Below, one piece after another: positions 10,066 to 21,931 of a stretch of DNA of 64,000 nt. How positions within the stretch are numbered: position 1 is the stretch's first letter; each line of letters starts with the position of its first letter. This DNA is from Favolaschia claudopus (lineage: Eukaryota > Basidiomycota > Agaricomycetes > Agaricales > Mycenaceae), in the NCBI GenBank assembly GCA_037176885.1, contig JAWWNJ010000040.1:558001-622000 (forward strand), given 5' to 3'. A model generated the notes under the pieces. The model worked only from the letters and a program-made list of their open reading frames with translations, was not told the origin of the DNA and did no database searches. The position numbers and the translations under genes were made by a program.

Positions 10066-11075
10066 TCAGCCAATCAAATTCAAGATCTCCTCGGAAGTTT
10101 CCTCGGCCGTTCTCACAATGAGTCCGAAAAAGCCGATGAGCCACTTTTATGGTTGCGGCCAACACTTCATGACAAGCCGTAATTTTGGTCAAATCCACTC
10201 CAGATTGCAGATTCAGAACCGCAGAATGAGGTTTTATTAATAAAATTTTCGTTTCGAGGGGGGTTGTACCGTGGGAAAATAAAACGCGAAATTTGGTCGA
10301 GGTTCAGAAAAAAAATGGGCTTGGATGCCTCGGAAAGTGTTGTGAGTGGTGTATGGCATTACAAGAAGGTGCAAAAAAACTTCCTCAAGCTGACATTTGG
10401 TGCAAAATGTGGGCTTTTTGTGCTGGAGGAGAAGGTGATTGACATACACAGCCACCGGGTAGAGCCCGGCCCGGGATCAAAAGCGCGAAATCTGTGTGTG
10501 AAAAACATTTTTTGCAGTTTTCAAACTTTTGGTCCAGTAGGTGTCTAGGTACATCTCTTCTGATGCTTTCTGCACAGTTTCAGGAAAATCCACGTAAAAC
10601 TGGGGCACTAGTAGCGATTTCCAAATCGGGTAAAAAGTTTGTCACGAATTGTTGGCCGCAACCATACTTACTTCACAACTTGGACTCCGTTGGACCGTTG
10701 CTGAGTTTACGTCGGAGACAATACAGCAGTCGTCCTGGCACATAAGCATTGAGTATAGGCCACCAAAGATAACCAGAAAATACAATTGACTGCGGAAAGG
10801 AGCAATAACTACTTATACTTACACGGCGAGTCTCTGAGTGCATGCTGGAAGCCCAAAATTCAAGTTCAGCCAGAAGGCCCATGCAAATCGAGTCGGACGG
10901 CGAGAAAATATAGTTTATGCGATTCAGAAAACAAACACTATATATTTTCCCCATCAACAATCACATCTTCTGTGCCGCTGTTCTTTTAATCTTTCCTCTT
11001 ACCAGTGCATTAATTCAAGATGGTGTGAGGGAGACAGCGTTACAACGAGATAGACCTAGATATAGAAGCTAGCAG
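10066..11075. other. No gene recognised
   Basis: Only short open frames without family resemblance are present, and there is no clear repeat structure. It is AT-rich compared with the duplicated gene cassette. I see nothing further here. Confidence 0.5.
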
Positions 11076-12431
11076 TGTCGGAAAAATGCCGGATTGCTTC
11101 GAACGGCTTCTAACCAATTAGGACCTTCGAGAACCTTAGGATGGCTTAGAACCGCTGGCAGTGTGGCTTATAATCCACCCTAAGCTAGCTCGAAGACCTT
11201 ATAAGCCAAGCAGTGTCTTAAGGGGATTGGAGGTGTCAGGCCATCTGAACAAGTTAATAAAAATGGGAAAACATCGGTAGACGCTCGCCCCCGTGTAAAT
11301 TCATGAAAATTGGCCGCACAGAAAACCGCAAAAACGTTTGAAGTCCAAATGCCGAGATGCCGAGTAATGACGTCAGCGCTCCACATCCGCAGCACACATA
11401 TGCTGCGAACGCTGCTCGTCTCTCTTGTCTCCTCCCACCACCACCACGCCTCGACAACGTCGCCGTCAGTACCTCCCCCTCACCGCTCAACGACCCGCAT
11501 GCATCTCGTACCCGCCCGGCGCCGCTGCTGCCGCTGCCGGCCGTGCACACGACGTCAGCAACTCGAGTCCGTATGGCAAAGTTAGCGAGAACTTACGACG
11601 AAAGGTGCGTCGATCATAGAGCTTTTCACCCTGTCCCTAATGCCTTCCTCACTAGGCTTGGCCGCCGCGTTGCAGTCAAGCTGCAGTCGACGTCTGACTG
11701 CCCCGAATCCGCCGTCATTACCCCAACGCAACTCCCCCAGAATCCCCCTTCTGCACCTCCATACATTCATAAATCGTGCAATGCTACCCTTTAGGTGAGC
11801 TGTCGACTTGTCATATTCTGTTCACATTTTTGATCCACACGTCGTGCAGGCCATCGAATGTTCAGACTAATCCCTTAGCGTGGATCACACGACAACGACG
11901 ATGCGCCGGTATGTTTATCTGTTTTCGCCTTCGCTTTCGCCCTCCTCATCTCTACTTTTGCCAGCGTCAACCGTCGCAAGCCCAGTTATCTCAAGTGGTC
12001 TCAGGCGGGGCTGTTTCAATCCGGATTTTCTCGAGATCACTCGCCGCATGCTCGGTGTTCATCTCGTTGTGCTTCGCCCCCGCCGCGCTCGTCCGTGCGT
12101 CGCGGGAAGCAGCGCAGGTAGTTATACTGTACCACTATTTAGAATTGAAACAAAACTGTGTTCATCCCTCTTCATGTGTGATGTAGTACTGTCATAAATG
12201 CAGGATAACTACTGGATACCTATTGTGCAAGCCAGTGGATCCTAGCGGCTTCCAAGGTGCTGGAAGGCTCTAATCGCGTAATGGATTAGAGTGGCTTACA
12301 GGTCACCCGGGTGTCTTAGAGACCATCATGAAGTTTTAACTGTACATTATAAGAGACCCCGAGGCTTGGGGCCTTCGAACGGCTTCAAACTACTTACAGA
12401 CCGCTATAAGCAATCTGGGATTTTTCCGACA
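11076..12431. mobile_element. TIR element, 1.36 kb (TGTCGGAAAAAT ends), non-coding
   Basis: The ends read TGTCGGAAAAATGCCGGATTGCTT and, from the other side, TGTCGGAAAAATCCCAGATTGCTT, with further similarity inside (TTCGAACGGCTT on both arms). The right-end sequence recurs at 24175-24202. No matching target duplication was found. The pyrimidine-rich interior has overlapping short frames rich in Pro, Ser and His but no recognisable domain. Confidence 0.65.
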
Positions 12432-12801
12432 AGAGCTACTGTGATTGATGCAAGTAAGAATGCGGGGCCGCCAGAATTCAGTTTAGAATATTTAGGAATC
12501 CATTTTCCAACCTTGGTATTGGTTCAGTGTGGTGATAAATCCAAGACTGATATTCCGCCGTCTTTGGACACGCAAAATTCTCGCCTAGTCTTCCAGATAA
12601 AAACCCGCAGCAGATGAGCCGAAAATACTGTTGCTGAGAGAGTATCCGGTCGGTAGCTCTTGCACGCGCTCCTCGGCACGAAGTGACGCCGGTGCATTGG
12701 TGTTGTACGGCCGAAAGTAGAGACTTGGGGTGGGGCGGATAGCGGGCCGGAGAAAGGGAACCAGTTGGAAATGGGGCAGGCTTCTGGGGGGTCGCCTTCT
12801 T

Positions 12802-13481
12802 CCGGTGTTCCTCCTCGCTCCTCCGTTCATGCTTGCGAGCAAGGACTGTGTGTAGAGCGCGACGCGACGGTGGAAGTTGATTGACAGCATCAATCATGTG
12901 CAGTGTTCCACCTTAAGCCCTTATTAAGGGCTCCTCCGAAGGCTAAGCCCTTAAGAGGCTTAATAAGGCTTATTAAGGGTTCATATTAAGGGCATATTGA
13001 GGGGCCTTAGAATGAAAAATGAGGATTTTTCTAGGCATTTTCAGGTGCATTTTTTTGGGGAGTTCCAAGCCGTTTTTGCTTCTTACAGCTTGCTCCTGCT
13101 AATTTTGATGTTCATGGACAGTTGCAGCAGCCTATCAATTGCCGGTGTTCCTCCTCGCTCCTCCGTTCATGCTTGCGAGCAAGGACTGTGTGTAGAGCGC
13201 GACGCGACGGTGGAAGTTGATTGACAGCATCAATCATGTGCAGTGTTCCACCTTAAGCCCTTATTAAGGGCTCCTCCGAAGGCTAAGCCCTTAAGAGGCT
13301 TAATAAGGCTTATTAAGGGTTCATATTAAGGGCATATTGAGGGGCCTTAGAATGAAAAATGAGGATTTTTCTAGGCATTTTCAGGTGCATTTTTTTGGGG
13401 AGTTCCAAGCCGTTTTTGCTTCTTACAGCTTGCTCCTGCTAATTTTGATGTTCATGGACAGTTGCAGCAGCCTATCAATTG
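12802..13481 (+). repeat. 340-bp perfect tandem duplication
   Basis: 12802-13141 and 13142-13481 appear identical and abut exactly (unit starts CCGGTGTTCCTCCTCGCTCC, ends CCTATCAATTG). Each unit contains a palindrome-rich block built from TTAAGCCCTTATTAAGGGC and its inverted forms, a sequence able to form cruciforms. No gene is seen in it or in 12432-12801. Confidence 0.95.
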
Positions 13482-13507
13482 CTCCCTCCACAGCAATGCA
13501 GGTAGCC

Positions 13508-14033
13508 TAGGGTGCTGTTTATTATTTCGGTTAATAAACATTGTTTTAAACACCGGTTTATAAACCGGTTTTTAAATGCTCTGGCGAAAACCCCCGGTTT
13601 ATAACTCGGTGTGGCTGTGTCCGGAGTGGGGGAATGGTACATCCTACCTGCATTGTAAGAGGGTAAATTTCGGTTCAAGAAAGAGGTAAAATGGCCCAGA
13701 ATCTATTTGACTTGCTGAGGCTCGCAAGCCGTAGACAAGCCGTCGATCCGAGCCTCCGGCATGGCAATCACCGTGTGGTAATGACTTGGAATCAATTGGC
13801 TCCGTGGTTAACTCGCATCTGGGGAAGTGAAAGGGACTGCGAAGCAACTATTTCGGTGTGGATAAGGAGGTGGAAGGGGCCAGGGGCGAAAATTTGGTTT
13901 TTACGCTGCAAAAAATCCGTACTTCAGGCAAATTTGGGGGCCCTGTTTTCAAACCGGTTTATAAACACACAGTTGCCAGACGAAAATTAAAAAAGCGTTT
14001 ATAATGGCTCTGGGAATTATAAACAGCACCCTA
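13508..14033. mobile_element. hAT-type MITE, 526 bp, AGGTAGCC target duplication
   Basis: The termini are TAGGGTGCTGTTTATTATTT and, inverted, TAGGGTGCTGTTTATAATTC. They are flanked by perfect 8-bp AGGTAGCC at 13500-13507 and 14034-14041. The interior holds several ACCGGTTTATAAACCGG-like palindromes near both ends. An 8-bp duplication with TAGGG-type ends is typical of hAT elements; no transposase is encoded. Confidence 0.9.
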
Positions 14034-14289
14034 AGGTAGCCGAGAAGTTGACTGGGCTCATGTTCCGATGTGCTTCGGGACCACTGCCCGGAGCACCAAC
14101 TTTCAATGCCGTTTGATCCTTGTGATAACGCTGCCAGGCATCCCACGGCTGCCGGGCTTGCAGAGGCTAGCCGAGGACGTGACGTAATCTAACCTAAGGC
14201 TTAATTAAGGGTTAAGATGGATCTAGCTTCATGTTAAGCCTTAGCATTAACTTGAAATTAAGGCTTAATTCATTTTAAGCCTTAACCCT

Positions 14290-14738
14290 CAAGGGGTGAG
14301 CGATCTCTGGATCACTCAATACTTCCCACGACCCACCCCCCCCAGAAAAGGCAATGATCACCAGTTGCCATCAACCGCCGCCTCAAATGCATCGCTGTTT
14401 CTGCAGAGTTCTGGTGTCCGCGGGGGGCTGTGATGGGTTGATTGGGCTCGAGAGTTGTGCGAGTGCCCTCCTGGCTCTGTGCTTTCAATATTTACAACGA
14501 AAAATTCAGCTCAGTCGTGATTCTATTATTAGGCCCTCATACAAAGAAACGAAAAAAAAAACTGCAACCGACCCTCCTGAGGGTCAGCAAATGCATTGAA
14601 CTTCCATCACCAGTGCTCGTTGTGCCTCAGATCCAGTTTTCGCTGCAAATACGCCGTGAGTTGCAAGAGATCAGTGAGTGATCAGTGATTTCGCACGCCA
14701 ACATCAAATTGACAGATCCAGAGATCGCTCACCTCTTG
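14290..14738. mobile_element. MITE, 449 bp, CAAGRGGTGAGCGATCTCTGG ends
   Basis: The left end CAAGGGGTGAGCGATCTCTG is the inverse of the right end, which reads CAAGAGGTGAGCGATCTCTG on the other strand. The right arm (about 90 bp) recurs at 3930-4020, 21444-21534 and, as a short remnant, at 24152-24173. The DNA just upstream (14180-14289) is rich in TTAAGCC/GGCTTAA palindromes. Target duplication is uncertain. Confidence 0.75.
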
Positions 14739-15138
14739 TTAAGTGACGGTATAATAATAACTGTTAACCCTTAAGGAGAACACTGATCATGTGAACTCGG
14801 AAGCGTTGGGATCAAGTCGGATCACACAAGTATGCCTTTTTCGGACATACTCCTCCAGACATGATTAATGAGCCGGGAACCCCGGGTGATGGCAAATCGG
14901 TGGCCCGACCGATTAAAGCCGATGGCCCCCGGCTAGTAGAACCCTGGGCAATCTGAGGCTATTTCCGGCGAAACGTTTTAACAGAGATGGCACTCTTCAA
15001 AATGAGCGATTTCCAATTTGTCGTGATGATTTTTTGATGGGACATCAGATGTGCAGAACCATACATGACAATATTAATGTCACCCCCACACACGCTCTTT
15101 ATTTTGCTTGACTTCATTTTATATCCAGTACTATTTAA
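14739..15138. other. No gene recognised
   Basis: This is AT-rich sequence between a MITE and the end of the Harbinger pseudogene. The lost 3' exons of that transposase are not found here. Confidence 0.5.
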
Positions 15139-16423
15139 TCATCCGTCCCACGCAGTCGAATCGTGAGTGCTGCCTGTGAAGCCATACCCAAAATCGATGA
15201 TACGAAGGTTGGGGAGCGAAATCACCTGTCCGAGCCATCAGCGACAAGGTTGGCAACGTCGAAGGTTGGCAACGTCGAGATAGTAGTGCTTACCTGTATA
15301 TTGAGTATATAATTGCATTTCCTGTCAAAGTAACTTTCTCCGAACCAAAATGGGCGATCAAAGAGCGGGACGAGAGTCCCATCGACAAGACACCAGCCAT
15401 CGCGCTACGCCTTGCACGAGTGTTTCTCAACCCAGTCCTTCGCCTGTTCCTTCTCAGCCTCGGTCGGCATGCGCACTGCCTCCGCCATAAAATCCTTTCG
15501 CAGTATTGCCGTCATCACACGGCGTGTCGCTAGTGTCACCGTACCCTTCCCCACACCTGCCCAATTCGCGACTTTCTGCAACCCCGCAGCATTTCCTGAG
15601 TGCCCAAAGCGGAAGAGGGTGATGGCGAGCTGATCTTCGATGGGCATCTGGACGTTACGGGAGTCGTTGGTAAAGATGTCATCGTCCGAGATGCGAGTGA
15701 CGAGTTTGTCGAATGTGGAGGGAGAAACACGAAGTTCCTGGCGGAAAAGATCTGCGCGGGAGGTTTTCATCTCCCCAAGAACATGCCGCATGAAGGCCGG
15801 CCCACGGGGAAAGCCGTCGCGGGGCATCTCATAGCGCTCGGCGTGCATCTCTTCCAGCGTCTGGCGGACCCAACGGAGGGGGTTGTTGCTGTGCGCGGTG
15901 TTTACGGGGTCGTCTGTAGGGATGTCGTCCCAGTCCCACATAGCCAAGCTGTCGCTTTCCCTGCTGAAGAACTGGACGACTCAGACGAGTCGGTGCTGCT
16001 GACATCGTCATCCAATTCCAGATCTGTTGCATCCAGCGGAAGGAGCTCCGGCATCTGTTCATCCTCATTGCTCTCGGAGTCCGAAGAAGACTGCGAGGAG
16101 GACTCCGAAGCCTCCCAGTCCGAGTCAAAGAGCGCCGACCAGTCCTCGCTGGAATCTGAGCTGTCGCTGTCCGTGTCGAAGGAACCGAGGGAGGCATCAG
16201 AGGACTCAGAAGAGCTGGGAAGATCGAGTTCCGAGGGTAGGGACAAAGGAGAGGCAGGCAGAAAGAGCTGCTCTTGCTCTTCTATGGTAAATCCTGCCCG
16301 CCGAAAAGTTTTCTGTAGTTTATTTCTGCAGCGAATGCGGGCCTTGAGGCGGCGGGTGTGATGCACTAGATAGGCTCGGAGAAGGCGGCGGGTGCGCGCC
16401 TGGCGCGGCGACAGTCGAGCCAT
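15139..16423 (-). pseudogene. PIF/Harbinger transposase (DDE_4), nonsense, frameshift and 3' truncation
   Basis: Reading leftward from the ATG at 16423: a basic start (MARLSPRQARTRRLLRAYL), an acidic Ser-rich linker, then WDWDDIP, FRQELRVSPSTFDKLV and LQKVANWAGVGKGTV, a helix-turn-helix-like region. LVDGTLVPLFDRPFWFGESY (first catalytic Asp) follows. Across a 68-nt intron (15226-15293) lies LRIIDFGYGFTGSTHDSTAW (second Asp). These are hallmark blocks of fungal Harbinger nucleases. It is broken three ways: a frame change near 15955 between the Ser-rich linker and WDWDD, a TAG at 15405-15407 replacing the Trp expected in CKAWRDGW, and loss of everything after STAWDG, including the catalytic Glu. 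Confidence 0.82.
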
Positions 16424-16540
16424 GGAGCTTGAGGTCTTGTCGACGTCGTGGGGTGTGTGCACAGAGCAAAGGTGATGGGATCAAAGAAATAATGCGGAAA
16501 TGACTGGATTATTTTGGACTTGAATACAGAGTAAAAGAGA

Positions 16541-16700
16541 TAGCTATGAGCAGAATCGACGACAGAATCGACGGAGAATCGAGAGTTGTGTCGGAGCGGT
16601 CAGAGTGACATCTCGATTCTGCGTCGATTCTGGACCCAGAATCGGATCAGAATCGTTCTCAGAATCGGCCGAGAATCGACGCAGAATCGGCCACTCTGAC
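16541..16700. repeat. GAATCG-rich array with a 102-bp fold-back (16599-16700)
   Basis: About a dozen GAATCG/CGATTC hexamers occur within 150 bp. Between 16599 and 16700 they are arranged as an inverted repeat with ends GTCAGAGTG...CACTCTGAC and inner arms CGATTCTGCGTCGATTCT against AGAATCGACGCAGAATCG. It lies upstream of the Harbinger start, where transposase-binding subterminal repeats would be expected, but that role is only a guess. Confidence 0.75.
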
Positions 16701-16708
16701 TTCCCCTA

Positions 16709-17131
16709 TGGTGCGCGTCACTTAGTCACCGCTTCTCTTGCATTACTGCCAAATCGGCCGGAGGCCGAAATTTTTTCAAATACCCTATCTGAGCGTGGAT
16801 TTTGACACAATTTGGGTGCTTTTCAAGCGGACTTTTGACATACCTAGAGCCTAATCTGGGGTGTATAAAACAGTACCATAGATACTGGGCTTCGGACCAC
16901 ACAATGTTGAGCCTTGTGGAGGCAACAAATGCCGGAACTGGCCTGTACTGCCAAATTGGGTGGGGTGAAAAGTTATAAGTCCTTCGAATATTTAAATTTG
17001 GGAAATCCGTCTTGTGAAGTTGTTCCTCTGTTGAAAAGGAGTCGATTGGCAAGAGGAATTAAAAATGGGATAAAAACTGCGGCCACAGATGGTCTTGTCA
17101 TCGAGAGGTGGTGACTAAGTGACGCGCACCA
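16709..17131. mobile_element. MITE, 423 bp, TA target duplication
   Basis: It has 22-bp perfect inverted ends starting TGGTGCGCGTCACTTAGTCA, flanked by TA at 16707-16708 and 17132-17133. No coding capacity is seen. It starts 9 bp from the fold-back at 16599-16700. Confidence 0.88.
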
Positions 17132-17133
17132 TA

Positions 17134-17514
17134 ATAACCTCAGTCTCCCGCAGTAGGTGGGATGGACCCGGCCTTATACGGGTTGCGCAAGAGATTCAAT
17201 GACCACTCACAACTCTGATAGTCTACCGCTTCCCGATTCACGCATCTGCCATTTCACCAGCCTTCGACGACCCCGTCGTTGTCGCCGTACGAAGAACTCG
17301 GCCTCAGCCCATAAGATTCTCAGGGGTCCATAGCTACATACTCAATTATAATAATGAGGCAAAGATCTTGGAATCAGTCCCAACTTTGACCACCCCACAC
17401 CCACGATGATTCGCAACACGCGCTTCAAAGCCGATTCGCCACATCAAAACGTGGCTGCGATTCGAATCGCGATTCAAATCGTTGAAGCGGCTCTCGAGGC
17501 GCTTCAACGATTCA
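17134..17514. other. Upstream flank of duplication copy 2, with GATTC-rich hairpin
   Basis: No gene is seen. 17477-17512 is a perfect inverted repeat, AATCGTTGAAGCG, 10-bp loop, CGCTTCAACGATT, ending two bases before the part of copy 2 visible as copy 1 in this window. GATTC occurs repeatedly from 17428 onward. It could be the promoter region of the GCR1_C-like gene or the edge of the duplicated unit; the matching DNA for copy 1 lies outside the window. Confidence 0.6.
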
Positions 17515-17605
17515 ACGCGATTCATCCTTGACCTATATTCCAATCCTGCCCAAAGTCAGCGCTCTTTCGGCTACCGCTTTTCAGGACGAAAGCGTGCAGA
17601 ATTGG

Positions 17606-18897
17606 ATGAGGACAACTTTCGTTGAAGAGCTCACACTCCTGCATGCGCAGGCAGGCGACCCCGCCGACCTCCTCTTAGTACAAAATGCCGTGTTACGCAA
17701 AGCGCTCGAGGATCTATTCAAGATTTGCTCCGCCAGCGATTCGAAGCTAGCAACACTGACCGCCATGCTCGAACGCCGCACCGCTGCTCTCTCGCCGGCA
17801 CAAGATTTTTCGACTAGCTCTTATCAGTGATCACCGTAACGGTGAGTATCTCCTTGAAGTCGTGTGAAGATCACCAATCAGAAAATTATACAGCGCTCGC
17901 TTTCTCGTCTTCTCCGTCAACCCCTCCCCGGGCATCTGCCAGCGCTACTCACTCCTCGCCGATCACCGTCCTCTTTGATAGTGAGATGCGCGAAACCGGG
18001 ACATATGAGGCCACCGGCGATGATGGCTCAACCGACCGACGCGCATTTGTAAACAACAGTCCCCAGTCTCCCGACGACATGCGGGTTCCAACACAGGTTG
18101 ATCTTGTTCTTCCTCCCACCGAAGCGTTCTTCAAGCCAGGTTTGCTCATTGCTGCGGTATTCATATCTTTGATAGGCGGCCCACGAGGCGTAGTCCCCCC
18201 GCTATTCGGACAGAAGTCAGCTCGGTGGCCAGACGTCTTTGCTCTCGTACAACAGCCAAAACTTTGTTGGGAGGTGTGGGGCCCGAAGTCAATCGACCGC
18301 TACAGGGATGTTAACGAGATCTGCACCTCGTGGATCGATGGTGATGCTGTCTTCAACGCGGCGGGTACCCAAAAGGGGAAGAAGCCTCCGCTCAAATTTG
18401 TGGAGCAATACCTTCATAATCGGTGGCGAACTTCAGACGACCAGAAGGTGCTGTTTTGTTTTATGTATCTGCTGTGTCACTTATTTTGCTCTGCAGGCGA
18501 GGACGAACAACGCGCAGCATTGGAGTAGGTACCGCGAGATACCGGAATGGATTGAGCGCGAGGCGAATCGTCGAGGAGTTGCGCCTTCAATCATTGTCAC
18601 TGAGCTGGAGGGTATGAGGGTGGTGAATGATGTGATGAATTGGTTGCGGAAAGAGATTGAGGTTCTTCGTAAGGCGGCCGCAAAGACAGCGTCAAATCAG
18701 GTGCGTAACTCAATAGTCGAACCAAGTTGCTGCTGCTTAGCAGCTATCAACTGTAGGTTGATGCAGCGACGCCTTCATCTGCGTCGAGTCCCGACCCTGA
18801 ACCTACGACGCTAGGGCAGCCGTTTGAAGAGGACACGAGTAAGCGAAAGCGCGCCGCACCGGTGAATGCGCGCCGAACAAAGAAAGCGAAGCGTTAG
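17606..18897 (+). CDS. GCR1_C-like DNA-binding protein, copy 2
   Basis: It has the same gene structure as copy 1: introns 18448-18496 and 18701-18756, stop at 18895-18897, basic C-terminal nuclear-localisation-like tail. It differs by one visible change: base 18324 is C instead of G, turning a Trp of the IWTSW block into Cys. If the Trp is structural, as its place in the aromatic block suggests, this copy may be the weaker one. About 380 bp of unique upstream sequence is available only for this copy; no in-frame ATG is found upstream of the first open frame before a stop, so the true first exon is not identified. Confidence 0.5.
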
Positions 18898-19066
18898 GCT
18901 ATAATTCTACGGTATTTCCTGGACTATATGGTTTTGTATTACACTCGACTCTCTCCCCCAACCCGAATGTGTCTGAGACAGCAAACCGGTACAAAAGCTT
19001 CACAATGTAAAACAGGAGGCCAGTCTTCTTTCTTTCTTCTACAATCACCACTACTTCAACGGTCCA

Positions 19067-20849
19067 ATGGGTTCTCCGAAGATGTGGGAGGTGGGTTGTT
19101 GTATGTCTTGGAGAGCATTACTATAAGTCCTTCATCCACTCAGATTCTCGAAGGCGGTCCGCAACACCGCTCATTGCTCAACCTCGCAACAAAGGAAGAC
19201 TTTCAGTCAAACAATCGTCACCTTCGTACATTTATCCTTGGTGTTGATATCAGGTTAAGGATCTATTCATAGCCCGGAACTACCGACGCTCATTTCTAAT
19301 CAAGGCAATCGAAGCCGTGCTGCGGAAAGCTGGCGTACTACGTCCTGGCCGTGCTGGACAAAAATTGATCCTTGAAAAATTGTTTTATCAACTTGGCAAT
19401 TTCTCGCTTGCCTCTCTTACCCTTGTTGCCGTTCTTGATGGTCCAGGTCGCCCCTCCGAGAAACGAGGTATCAAGGTCATCCCTCGGTCCATGTGGTTCA
19501 CCGAACCTGTAAAGAAAATGTTTACGGCGTTTGGGTACAATTTTTACGAGGTAAGCCAAGCGTACCTTTTCTACAATGTGGAATGACTGACTCGTCACGT
19601 AGGCTCCCGGCGAGGCGGAGGCGCAGCTGGCATGGCTGAATCAGCAAGGCTTCATTGACGGTATCCTCACCGAGGACAGCGACGCATTTATCTTTGGTGC
19701 TCGTTGTGTGATTCGGGGGTAAGTTTTCTTGTTGTTATAATGAACGGTAGGACATTCATTCGAACTCTGTAGGCCAAAGGTCGAAGACTCGGCACTGGTG
19801 TATTACATAGATTCCATTGAGAATACGGCAAGTGTCGCCCTGGATCAGCCCGGCCTTTTCCTCTGTGCTCTGTTGCTCGGCGGTGATTACGCCGCAGGTA
19901 TTGCAGGTATCGGCCCGGCAACTGCTTGGGCGCTGGCAAGGCACGGTTTTGGTCAGAAGCTTGTCGACATTATGAATTCCTATGTCGGCAATGAACGCCT
20001 GGTACACCTCGCAGTCTGGCGCACTGCATTGTGCAGCGAGCTGCGCACCAACTCGTCCGGTCTATTAGCGAGACGGCTTCCAAGTGTTGCCGACAACATC
20101 TCCGAGACTTTTCCCAGTGTCGAGGTCATTAATTTATACCTACACCCGCTCATCTGCACATCTCTGGGATACTCTGCCTGACTGGTCTTCCTGGCGCCCT
20201 CGCGACCCCGCCATGCCCCTCATTGCCGAATTCTGCTCGTCTATGTTTGGATGGCACGGCGACTCTCTCCTCAAGAAACTCAACTCGAACGTGTTCCCGG
20301 GTGTAACATTCAGGATGATATCTTCGGTGCGTCCATGTTTACATTCCCCGCTCATATAATAACTATTCGCCAGCCTCTTGTACTCTATGATAAAGTCAAT
20401 CGTATCTTTGCGTCGCCCGGCATCGGAGGCTCTGTGGAGACAATTAGAGATGCGTCGCCGAGTTACGCTAGTAACCCAGACCTTGCGCCATTGGAGCTGA
20501 AGCGTGTTCGTATCGCATGAGCCGGATTTGTTGCCTGCCCTCAGCTTGCTGGTTTGCCCCCGCTCTCCAATACCAATCTCAAGCTTGTTTCCGTTCCTCA
20601 AGTCATTCTCGCTGTAGCAATGCGCGACACAGCCATGGAGGAGACCGATGTGAGCTCTGTATTGTCTTCTGATTGCGATGCTGATTCAATCTATCCTGTA
20701 GTTGGCCGAGATTCCTGGAGGTGTCTCCGCATACGATGAAGCCATTGAAAGTGATGGATTCAGAGGAAGAAGACTTGGTAACGGCGCACTCAAGCCTGGC
20801 TAGGCAAGGAGGAGTCATTGATTTAACTGGAGATGATATCCAGTTGTAG
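19067..20849 (+). pseudogene. XPG/Rad2-family nuclease, GEN1/Yen1-like, copy 2 (same frameshift)
   Basis: It appears identical to the 1553-3335 gene in the parts compared, with introns at 19091-19143, 19551-19602, 19719-19772 and 20327-20373. The XPG-N (DGPGRP), XPG-I (GEAEAQ, TEDSDAF) and GGDY motifs are all present. The one-base frame change between LYLHPL and LPDWSSWRP is here too, so it predates the duplication. The catalytic half (to about residue 260) is open in both copies; a truncated nuclease core could still be made. Known XPG enzymes cut flaps, bubbles or four-way junctions in the nucleus; activity here is unproven. Confidence 0.72.
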
Positions 20850-21931
20850 ATTATCAAGCTGTTTCACCCATTCATTTGTATATCATGCATTTCCGCGACT
20901 GACTGTTCCGGAACGGCATAAGGTTTTTATTCATTTCCAGGCTCGTCTATTCATATATGTATGCTTCTCTGCCTGCAAAAACATCGTACCAGCCCAATAG
21001 AACGCAATTCATTAGAATGTGATGCGTGGTCGTAGCATTGTATGAGTTATTAGGTCTTATAATCCAAGGGAAACACACCTCAAAACTACTCATAACAAGA
21101 CATATGGAGGGTCAACTTTGATTGAAAAATAATACTGAGGCCGCAACCCGCAGCGCGAAGGGCAGGGAGGGAGAAAAGTCGACAGCCAGAGAAAATTCCC
21201 TTTCCGGGCTCGTAGGAGGTTTAGATGGGATCAAATTTCCTTTTCAGCCGAGACGATCACTTACCTAGCTCACTCAAAGAGTGGTTACCCGTGCGATTGC
21301 GACGATCGAGAAAGTTGTGACCCCCAGCGAGAGAGGGTTCGGCACACGCCTAGCGGAGTTTGAAATGCGTTGACCTGGAGGCAGTGCACTACCTGATCGG
21401 GAAGTGACCGGGTGAGAGGTCACAAGTTTGACGCTATAGAACTCAAGAGGTGAGCGATCTCTGGATCTGTCAATTTGATGTTGGCGTGCGAAATCAGTCA
21501 TCGCTCACTGATCTCTGGCAACTCGCGGCGTATGTTTCAGTGACCGCAGCCAATGCCAATTCCCCGTCGTCGACGTCTGGTCAGTGCCCTCCTCGACGGA
21601 GGCCGAGAACATGTGACTTTATAGCCCTTCTTAAGGCCTTTAACACCGTCCGAAAAATGCTAGAGGCCTCATTATAGCCCTCCTATAGGGCTAGAGCGTT
21701 GTAGGCCTTATCCCTTCGGACGGTCACCGGTATGTTTTTCCGACATACATATCCTGTTCTTTTTCGCTTGTTTCGGCGTTTTTCCCCTTTCGGACACCCA
21801 GTAGTATGGTCGGAAAACCGTAATGCATTACCCCTTTATCCTGGGACATCCTGGGACAAACAAAGCCAAAGCCGCCGCAGGAAAGGTCACGTGATGTCCA
21901 CGTCTTCCTCTCTCCACCACGTCAGACGGTC

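Noticed and set aside
9821..10548. Open frames of up to 139 codons as genes
   Set aside because: Composition follows the purine-rich repeat and no domain is present.
11060..12445. Target duplication for the 11076-12431 element
   Set aside because: Flanks (AAGCTAGCAG and AGAGCTACTG) are similar but not identical; classification left open.
12802..13481. CRISPR-like or satellite array
   Set aside because: Only two units, 340 bp each, without spacers; a simple tandem duplication in a eukaryotic genome.
14280..14745. TTAA target duplication (piggyBac-type) for the 14290 MITE
   Set aside because: TTAA occurs near both ends but the left one is separated by CCCT, so the ends would not match.
15600..16361. 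Long plus-strand open frame of 250 codons
   Set aside because: It is antisense to the Harbinger transposase linker, where Ser/Asp codons give open frames on the other strand; no domain and no introns.
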